DNA of 28,764 nt from CAYWNK01 sp047639615 (GTDB lineage Bacteria; Planctomycetota; UBA1135; GCA-002686595). The notes beneath the pieces were generated by a model. That model did not search any database. It saw only the letters and a program-made list of their open reading frames with translations, and was not told the origin of the DNA. The stretch's first letter is position 1, and the number at the start of each line of letters is the position of its first letter. Position numbers and translations under genes: made by a program. The stretch covers positions 1-28,764 of the forward strand of contig JBLIOL010000022.1 in NCBI GenBank assembly GCA_047639615.1. Reading direction: 5' to 3'. Positions 23,425 through 28,764 of the stretch are shown here, in pieces.

Positions 23425-24240
23425 ATGAGCAGCACTAACGATTTGAACAAGGCGCCTGAAGAGCCCCTAGAGCAGCCTGCGCCTGCCGGGCGTCCGAACA
23501 CCCCGCTCTGGGTGCTGGGCGTCTCCATTGTGTTGCTTGTGCTCGTCTCCCAGCTGGGCGCCTTCGACAAGTTCGCTCCGAGCACCGAGCCGCCTGCCGA
23601 TGAGTCGCGGATCGCGGCGGCTTTCCCGGGCTTCGCAGCGCCCATGAACTGGGAGCTCGACCACACCTTCAAGCTGCCCGACGGCATCGAAGGCTACGTT
23701 TACAAGGACCCGAACGCCGCCGAGCCCGCAGCCCTGCCCGAAGATCCGCCGACTCCTAAGCAGCCCGAGTCGGAGCCCTCCTCCAGCGGTAGCGGTGGAG
23801 GCCACGGCGGGCGCGGAGGTCACGGCCCGAAGGACAAGGAACTTTGGTCCCGCCTAGCGCTCGGTGCCGAGAACCAACCCCCGCGCCAGGTGGTCCTGAT
23901 GTACCTACCAGCGAAGGTCGCGGAGGAGCAGCTGCGCAAGTGGTTCATCGAGCTGAAGTACAAGGACCTCGAACGCGTCAGTGAGAAGGGCGAGTCGATC
24001 CCCATAGACTCCGGCGGCTTCAACTGGTCCGGCTACTGGGCCTCGTTCGTGCGCGTGCGTCACCTGCGGCAAGTGGATAAGAAGCCCACCTTCCACGAGA
24101 GTATCCGCGTCAACCTGACCGTCGGCCAGCAAGCCTGGGTCGCGGTCCTGACCTGGGACGAGCGCCTACCCGCCAACGAATCCTGGGCCGAATCCGCCAT
24201 AGACGGCTTCGCCCCGCAGGCAGCAGGCAGCGCGCAGTAG
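23425..24240 (+). CDS. Single-pass membrane protein of unknown function
   Basis: A 271-residue protein. A proline-rich cytoplasmic tail (1-26), one transmembrane helix (about 27-45, PLWVLGVSIVLLVLVSQLG), an extracytoplasmic proline/glutamate segment, then a Gly/His/Ser-rich linker (about 116-136, including GSGGGHGGRGGHG) and a C-terminal domain of about 130 residues with QVVLMYLPAKVAEEQLRKWF. I recognise no family. The frame opens upstream inside the dehydrogenase gene, but ATG 23425 starts the tail 25 bp after that gene's stop, so it may be the last gene of the acyl-CoA unit. The glycine/histidine linker might bind metal, but that is speculative. Confidence 0.7.
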   Translation: MSSTNDLNKAPEEPLEQPAPAGRPNTPLWVLGVSIVLLVLVSQLGAFDKFAPSTEPPADESRIAAAFPGFAAPMNWELDHTFKLPDGIEGYVYKDPNAAEPAALPEDPPTPKQPESEPSSSGSGGGHGGRGGHGPKDKELWSRLALGAENQPPRQVVLMYLPAKVAEEQLRKWFIELKYKDLERVSEKGESIPIDSGGFNWSGYWASFVRVRHLRQVDKKPTFHESIRVNLTVGQQAWVAVLTWDERLPANESWAESAIDGFAPQAAGSAQ

Positions 24241-24261
24241 AGGGCCGCGGGGCGCTCGCAT

Positions 24262-24290
24262 GACGACTCGCCCTAGGCGAGCGCGTCGTC
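24262..24290. terminator. Weak hairpin between convergent genes
   Basis: CTCGCC (24267-24272) pairs with GGCGAG (24276-24281) around CTA. GACGA (24262-24266) can extend the stem with TCGTC (24286-24290) across a four-base bulge. It overlaps the stop of the SulP gene and lacks a T-run, so it is only a candidate bidirectional terminator. Confidence 0.35.
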
Positions 24291-25841
24291 GGCTACGTGG
24301 TAGTGGGGGTCTTCGATGACGTTGACCTCGACCAGCTTGCCCGCGCGCTTGAGGAGCTTGCGGCAGTCGGGGCTGAGGTGGCGCAGGTGCAGGGTCTTGC
24401 CGACCTTGAGGTAGCGGTCGGCCAGGGTGTCGATGGCTTCGATGGCGGAGTGGTCGGAGACCCGCGCGCGCTCGAACTCGATGATCACATCGTTCGGGTC
24501 GCCGTTCGGGTCGAAGAGGTCCCCGAAGCTCTGGGCTGAGCCGAAGAAGAGCGGGCCGCGCAGGGAGTAGACCTTCGTTCCGTCTTCCTGCGTGCTCGAC
24601 ACGGCGTGCATGACCTTGGCGTGCTTCCAGGCGAAGACCAGTGCGGAGACGATGACGCCCACGAGCACGGCCACGGCAAGGTCGGTCATGACCGTCACGG
24701 CGGAGACCAGCACCACCACAAAGACGTCCGTGGCGGGCACCTTATTCATGATGCCCAGGCTCGACCACTCGAAGGTGCCCAGCACGATCATGAACATGAC
24801 GCCCACGAGTGCGGCAACGGGCACCATCTCGATGATGGGGGAGCCCACAAGCACGAAGCCCAGCAGCACAAGGGCGGCGGTGATTCCGGACAGCCGGCCG
24901 CGTCCGCCCGAGTTGATGTTGATCATGCTCTGGCCGATCATGGCGCAGCCACCCATGCCGCCGAACATGCCGCAGGCCACGTTGGCCGCGCCTTGGGCGA
25001 CGCACTCCTTGTTGCCGCGACCGCGCGTCTCGGTGAGCTCGTCAATCAGGGTCAGGGTCAGCAGCGACTCGATCAGGCCAACAGCAGCGAGGATGATGCT
25101 GAAGGGCAGGATGATCCAGAGCGTCTCCAGGGTGAGCGGCACCATGGGCAGGGAGAAGACCGGCAGGCCGCCCTTGAGGGAGGCCGTGGGATCGCCGCTC
25201 ATGGTGCGCACGTAGTCGACCACGCTGGGTGCGTTGAGGCCGAGCCCTGAAACCACAACGGTGATCACTGCGATGGCCACCAGGGAGGAGGGCAGCGCCT
25301 TCGTAAGCTTTGGCAGGAAGTGGATGATGGCCATAGTGGCCGCCACCAAGCCGAGCATGGTGTAGAGCGGAGTGCCGCTCATCCAGTGCATGACCCCGTC
25401 GGCCCCTTCGGTCTTGAACTGTCCCATCTGGGCCAGGAAGATCACGATGGCGAGGCCGTTAACGAAGCCCAGCATGACCGGGTGCGGCACCATGCGAATG
25501 AACTTGCCCAGGTGGAAAACCCCGGCCAGCACCTGCAGCACACCCATCAGTAGCACGGCTGCGAACATGTACTCGATGCCGTGTTCAGCCACGAGCGCCA
25601 CGAGCACGATGGCGATGGCGCCTGTCGCTCCCGAGATCATGCCCGGACGCCCGCCGAAGATGGCGGTAATGATGCCCACCATGAAAGCAGCGTGCAGGCC
25701 CACAATCGGTGCTACTCCCGCCACAAAGGCAAAGGCCACGGCTTCAGGAACAAGGGCGAGGGCGACGGTCAGGCCGGAAAGCAGGTCAGCCTTGGGGCTA
25801 AACTTGGCTTTGGCAATGAGGTTAAACAGGGTGCTTCTCAG
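24273..25841 (-). CDS. SulP family inorganic anion transporter with STAS domain
   Basis: About 522 residues from the proposed start. Membrane domain with SulP hallmarks: VPEAVAFAFVAGVAPIVGLHAAF, the GATGAIAIVL segment, PHPVMLGFVNGLAIVIF, GMFGGMGGCAMIGQSMININSGGRGRLSG; then a C-terminal STAS domain (TKVYSLRGPLFFGSAQSFGDLF onward). The family carries sulfate, bicarbonate or other anions, often with sodium or protons; the substrate is not readable. The first GTG (25739) would cut off the conserved first helix. In-frame coding continues upstream through FSPKADLLSGLTVALALVPE to about FNLI, but between the in-frame TAG and 25739 there is no ATG, GTG or TTG. CTG at 25841, giving a start before RSTLFNLI, is my best guess, with no Shine-Dalgarno; the start may instead be mutated or miscalled. 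The C-terminus faces a convergent gene. Confidence 0.88.
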   Translation of the reverse strand: MRSTLFNLIAKAKFSPKADLLSGLTVALALVPEAVAFAFVAGVAPIVGLHAAFMVGIITAIFGGRPGMISGATGAIAIVLVALVAEHGIEYMFAAVLLMGVLQVLAGVFHLGKFIRMVPHPVMLGFVNGLAIVIFLAQMGQFKTEGADGVMHWMSGTPLYTMLGLVAATMAIIHFLPKLTKALPSSLVAIAVITVVVSGLGLNAPSVVDYVRTMSGDPTASLKGGLPVFSLPMVPLTLETLWIILPFSIILAAVGLIESLLTLTLIDELTETRGRGNKECVAQGAANVACGMFGGMGGCAMIGQSMININSGGRGRLSGITAALVLLGFVLVGSPIIEMVPVAALVGVMFMIVLGTFEWSSLGIMNKVPATDVFVVVLVSAVTVMTDLAVAVLVGVIVSALVFAWKHAKVMHAVSSTQEDGTKVYSLRGPLFFGSAQSFGDLFDPNGDPNDVIIEFERARVSDHSAIEAIDTLADRYLKVGKTLHLRHLSPDCRKLLKRAGKLVEVNVIEDPHYHVADDALA

Positions 25842-26048
25842 TTCAAACGGGGAGTTTCGAGCCCGGGAGAGTAGCGACCGGGCTTGCCGCCGCCCGATCT
25901 ATCTGCGCGCAATTAGCACTCTGGCTGAATTCGAGCCACCGGCGGCACCGGGCGCCCTTGTCCTCAGCGTTCCGCTGCGCTCCAATCAATCCGATGGCGA
26001 GGGTCAACAAGACCCACCGAGAGGCTGAGCTTCGAGGACGAATGCCTG
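25842..26048. other. Intergenic stretch between divergent genes, no clear feature
   Basis: This should hold the promoters of the SulP gene (left) and the small gene at 26049 (right). I see no consensus promoter. An ATG at 25994 opens a short frame of about 30 codons that ends inside the next gene and looks non-coding. Confidence 0.3.
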
Positions 26049-26462
26049 GTGCGGTTCCTGCCAGACGGCTCCGAAGCATGGCGCATGCCCGCTGAGAAGC
26101 TTGTCCTTCTTGGGGAGTTCACCAACGACTGCGCTCCGGCGGATGACTACTTCTTCCTGCTCGTCGACGGAGAGGGAGAGCACTTTACGGCCTCGTTCTA
26201 TGGCAACGGTGATTGGAACTGGATGGAGGATCTAGGCACGTACCTGGACGGGGAGCACGTGGCGGGCCTGACTGGATCAGTAGACTTTGATAGCCGAGTC
26301 ATCTGGCCGCCTGAACTCGAGGACAAGCCGCTCATAGATTTCATCTACGCGATAGGCACAACCCTTTGGCAGAGGATATGCCTGTGGTTCCTGCCGAGGT
26401 ACGACATGGTCCTGACCGAAGATGTGCGGGAGTTCCTGGGGACGCCGGCCAAGCCTCAATAG
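26049..26462 (+). CDS. Small hypothetical protein
   Basis: A 137-residue acidic, aromatic-rich protein of no family I know. It begins with GTG 26049, supported by GAGGA at 26034-26038; the frame is open upstream but has no other ordinary start. The sequence has alternating hydrophobic strands (DYFFLLVDGEGEHFTASFYGNGDW) that look like a small beta-rich domain, with a more hydrophobic stretch around IDFIYAIGTTLWQRICLWF (about 95-113) that is probably amphipathic rather than membrane-spanning. No signal peptide. It lies 68 bp before the HD-domain gene, but a TATAAT between them suggests separate transcription. Confidence 0.6.
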   Translation: MRFLPDGSEAWRMPAEKLVLLGEFTNDCAPADDYFFLLVDGEGEHFTASFYGNGDWNWMEDLGTYLDGEHVAGLTGSVDFDSRVIWPPELEDKPLIDFIYAIGTTLWQRICLWFLPRYDMVLTEDVREFLGTPAKPQ

Positions 26463-26481
26463 GCGCTCATGGGTCTCCCGC

Positions 26482-26487
26482 TATAAT
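26482..26487 (+). promoter_or_regulatory. Candidate -10 element TATAAT
   Basis: A perfect TATAAT, 43 bases before the HD-domain gene start. As at 4958-4963, no good -35 hexamer precedes it. The spacing to the gene is similar in both cases. Confidence 0.35.
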
Positions 26488-26530
26488 GGGGGCTCGGATT
26501 GTTAGCGGTGAGGAAGTTGCTAGGCGATCG

Positions 26531-27148
26531 ATGATGAACGACGAACAACGATGGAGCCACGCTTGGCAGCAGCTGGGTGCCTCGCCGAGGGGAGGGCTGC
26601 TTGCTTCTGTGCAAGCGGGCTACGCCGAAGAGCAGCGTGCCTACCACACGCTGCAGCATTTGGAGGAGTGCTTCGCTGCGCTGGAGCCTGCGGCGCATCT
26701 TGCGGAGCGCATTGCGGAGGTGGAGTTGGCGCTTTGGTTCCACGATGCGATCTATGAGACCAAGGGCTCCGGAAGCGAGGAGCAGAGTGCGCGCTGGGCA
26801 GAGAAGGAGTTGCTTGCCGGCGGTGCTTCCGCGGAGGTGGCGTCGCGGGTGGCGGGGCTTGTACTAGCTACCAAGCACGACGCTGTGCCGGAGGGCGCGG
26901 ATGCGCAGCTCTTGGTGGATGTGGATCTCTCGATCCTTGGTGCTGATCCGGTGCGCTTTGATGAGTACGAGCAGCAGGTGCGCCGGGAATACGGCTGGGT
27001 GCCGGTCGTGCTCTTTCGGAGCAACCGAGCCAAACTCCTAGCGTCGCTCTTAGAGCGGCCAAGCCTCTACAGCACGAGTTGGTTCGCGGAGCGGCTCGAG
27101 CAGCGGGCGCGCAAGAACCTGGCACGCTCCTTGGCGCAGCTAACCTAA
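26531..27148 (+). CDS. Predicted HD-superfamily metal-dependent phosphohydrolase (COG4339-like)
   Basis: A 205-residue soluble protein. Metal-binding residues of the HD fold are visible: H39 and H43 in YHTLQHLEE, the H71-D72 pair in ALWFHDAIYE, H116-D117 in ATKHD, and D130/D132 in VDVDLSILGAD. The layout 'YH-x-x-x-H ... WFHDxxY ... KH ... DxDLxILG' is that of the predicted HD phosphohydrolases often annotated next to unrelated genes; the natural substrate is unknown, possibly a nucleotide or phosphorylated metabolite. Two ATGs in tandem (26531 and 26534) leave a one-residue ambiguity. No Shine-Dalgarno is obvious. It converges on the phosphoesterase gene. Confidence 0.85.
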   Translation: MMNDEQRWSHAWQQLGASPRGGLLASVQAGYAEEQRAYHTLQHLEECFAALEPAAHLAERIAEVELALWFHDAIYETKGSGSEEQSARWAEKELLAGGASAEVASRVAGLVLATKHDAVPEGADAQLLVDVDLSILGADPVRFDEYEQQVRREYGWVPVVLFRSNRAKLLASLLERPSLYSTSWFAERLEQRARKNLARSLAQLT

Positions 27149-27150
27149 AC

Positions 27151-27180
27151 TTGCCCGCTAGAGCTCAGCCCCTAGGGCAA
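27151..27180. terminator. Candidate bidirectional terminator hairpin between convergent genes
   Basis: TTGCC (27151-27155) pairs with GGCAA (27176-27180), and CTAG (27158-27161) with CTAG (27172-27175), leaving a ten-base loop and a two-base bulge. It contains the stop of the leftward gene. No long T-run, so function is uncertain. Confidence 0.35.
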
Positions 27181-28764
27181 CACGATGAACTGCACGGCGT
27201 TGGAGAGCGCGCTGCCCTGGGAACTCTGCGGATCTCGCACCCAGGCTTGGGCGTAGGTGGTCGTGCCTATGGAGAGGGCGGGATCGCTGCCGCTTTGGAG
27301 CAGGTTGCCGAAGTCGAAGCTCAGGTTGCCGCCGCAGGCGCTGCCGGGGCCGGTGGCCTGAATGCCGACGCGAGTGGGCGAGCCGCTGACGCAGAGGCGG
27401 CCGATGGAGAGCGGCAGGTTGGCCGGTTGGAAGCCGTAGACGAAGAGGCCCACGGTGTTCGGGACCGTCTCCGTGGCCTTGAGCAGGAACGGTCCGCCCG
27501 AGAGGCTGGGCACACCGTTGGTTTGGATATCCACGGTGCAGCCCTGGCTGTGGACTTGACCTACGCAGTATTGGCCTTCGTAGCTCGGGCCGAGCAGGGT
27601 TAGCTGGTCGCGGACTTGGCCGTCGCTGTCCAGGAAGAGCAGGCTTAGGCGGCCTCCGTCCACATCGAGGACCGCCGAACCCAGCGTGTCATCCAAACGC
27701 ACATAGCTGGTGGGGTGGGGATCTAGACCGGGCGCCGCTTCGCGGGTGGTGCCCGAGCTACCGGCTACCACATAGACCGCACCACGTTGATCCTTGTTGT
27801 AGGCGCCGTCCCCTTGCTCCTTGCCATCGCCCCCGTCCACGAGCATGGAAGGATGGAAGCTTGCCCCGTCGCCGTAGTGTCCGTCGATCAGGAAGGAGCG
27901 CTCGTAGACATGGCTGTGTCCGCTCAGCACCAGGTCCACGCCGGATGCCTCGAGCAACGGTAGGTAGTTGCTGCGGATGGCACCTGCGATGAGGTCAAAG
28001 TCCGAGTTGTGAGTTCCGTGGGTATAGGGCGGGTGATGCCAGAACGCGACGATCCAGTCCTGGGTCGTGGCGGCCAGGTCGGCCGCGAGCCAGGTGTACA
28101 TGGGCGCCCCGAGGGCGAGCGAACTGCCGTAGGAGTCGAGGCACACGAAATGCACGTTGGCGTAGTCGAAGGAGTAGTACTGCTCCGTGCCCGATGCCAG
28201 GCCGCCAGCCTCGCCGGAGGTCGGGAGGCTGAACACCGTCTCGTAGGTGGGTACGCTCTTGTCGTGATTTCCGCGGGTGGCTAGCAGTGGGCTGGCGGCC
28301 AAGGTCTGCGGATAGGTGTCGAAGACCGCGTGCTGGTAGTCGTCCTGATCTCCATCGGGGTAGGCGTTGTCCCCGAGCATGAGCCATAGGTCGGGCGCGG
28401 CTCCACCCGAGAAGGCGTGCCACGCATCACGAACCGCGCGGGCGTCCTTGCTGGCCGTGCCAGAGTCGCCCAGAACCCAAGTGCGGAAGGCTGTGCGTGT
28501 ACCCGCGAGCGGCGGCGTGCGGAAGCTCTGGTCGTTGGTCGCTGCGTGGGTGTCCTGGGTGCTGCCGATGGTGTACTCGTACTCGGTCCCAGGTTGAAGT
28601 CCGCTGATGAGCAGGTCGTGATCCGTGGTCAGTTGAGCATCGAAGACCGGCATGTTCGGCGGGCTGCCTGCGAGGCCGAAGCGCAGCAACGAATTGGTCG
28701 CTTGCGAGCTGCTCCAGCGCACGCGCATGGAGGTCGGCGTCGGGACCTGCAAGTAGGGGCCCCG
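27172..28764 (-). CDS. Secreted purple-acid-phosphatase-like metallophosphoesterase, 5' end beyond window
   Basis: At least 530 residues; the frame is open to the window edge and starts mid-domain (RGPYLQVPTPTSM), so the N-terminus and signal peptide are missing. The first 80 residues match the fibronectin III-like domain of purple acid phosphatases (LISGLQPGTEYEYTIG). The phosphoesterase domain has, counting from the Leu codon at 28752, D96 in LGDSG, GDN (127-129), GNHD (161-164), HH (239-240) and GHSHVYER (278-285), a full dimetal site. It probably hydrolyses phosphate esters outside the cell. The final 130 residues (from about 395, CTVDIQTNGVPSLSGG to AQAWVRDPQ...NAVQFIVLP) form a beta-rich tail of the kind repeatedly found at the C-termini of exported proteins in some marine Planctomycetota, perhaps for secretion or surface attachment (inference). 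Confidence 0.88.
   Translation of the reverse strand, partial: RGPYLQVPTPTSMRVRWSSSQATNSLLRFGLAGSPPNMPVFDAQLTTDHDLLISGLQPGTEYEYTIGSTQDTHAATNDQSFRTPPLAGTRTAFRTWVLGDSGTASKDARAVRDAWHAFSGGAAPDLWLMLGDNAYPDGDQDDYQHAVFDTYPQTLAASPLLATRGNHDKSVPTYETVFSLPTSGEAGGLASGTEQYYSFDYANVHFVCLDSYGSSLALGAPMYTWLAADLAATTQDWIVAFWHHPPYTHGTHNSDFDLIAGAIRSNYLPLLEASGVDLVLSGHSHVYERSFLIDGHYGDGASFHPSMLVDGGDGKEQGDGAYNKDQRGAVYVVAGSSGTTREAAPGLDPHPTSYVRLDDTLGSAVLDVDGGRLSLLFLDSDGQVRDQLTLLGPSYEGQYCVGQVHSQGCTVDIQTNGVPSLSGGPFLLKATETVPNTVGLFVYGFQPANLPLSIGRLCVSGSPTRVGIQATGPGSACGGNLSFDFGNLLQSGSDPALSIGTTTYAQAWVRDPQSSQGSALSNAVQFIVLP

Noticed and set aside
1..28764. CRISPR arrays, tRNA or rRNA genes, restriction or anti-phage systems
   Set aside because: No regularly spaced direct repeats, no TTCGAATC-type T-arm with a cloverleaf context outside genes, and no defence-associated protein families were seen.

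Overview
The window is about 28.8 kb of GC-rich, densely coded bacterial chromosome. It looks like a member of the Planctomycetota, probably one of the marine lineages whose secreted proteins end in a characteristic beta-rich C-terminal domain; the phosphoesterase at the right edge carries such a tail. Other hints are few Shine-Dalgarno sites, many secreted or single-pass proteins of unknown function, a lipoprotein resembling DUF3352 proteins, and mainly housekeeping genes. The taxonomic call is an inference from style and has not been tested by a search. I saw no tRNA, rRNA, CRISPR array, prophage or complete insertion sequence.

Left end (1-580): the 3' end of a ferritin-like/MiaE-like gene is split by a 174-bp palindromic element flanked by an 8-bp direct repeat. 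Removing the element and one repeat copy restores a clean reading frame to a natural stop. This is the most interesting structure in the window.

581-4942 (+): an FlhG/MinD-type ATPase, a ParA-type ATPase and a proline/glutamate-rich protein with two helix-hairpin-helix-like segments form an apparent unit, followed by a secreted protein of unknown function. 5004-7460 (+): a class I aminotransferase overlaps a long uracil phosphoribosyltransferase by 4 bp, then comes a 7Fe ferredoxin (FdxA) ending in a near-ideal 19-bp hairpin. 7553-14008 (-): a B12-type radical SAM protein, YgiQ, a PAS histidine kinase and a membrane-anchored unknown protein; the last three are tightly spaced. 14088-15299 (+): a membrane acyltransferase-like protein (DUF1624/HGSNAT type). 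15296-16908 (-): a hybrid histidine kinase whose upstream PAS domain is broken by two frame changes. 17045-18916 (-): a large lipoprotein.

19057-24240 (+): a UshA-like 5'-nucleotidase, then enoyl-CoA hydratase, a quinone-reductase-like MDR enzyme, 3-hydroxyacyl-CoA dehydrogenase and a single-pass unknown protein. The three middle genes suggest acyl-CoA metabolism. 24273-25841 (-): a SulP anion transporter whose conserved N-terminus has no ATG, GTG or TTG start. 26049-28764: a small unknown protein and an HD-domain phosphohydrolase (+), then a purple-acid-phosphatase-like phosphoesterase (-) that runs off the window.
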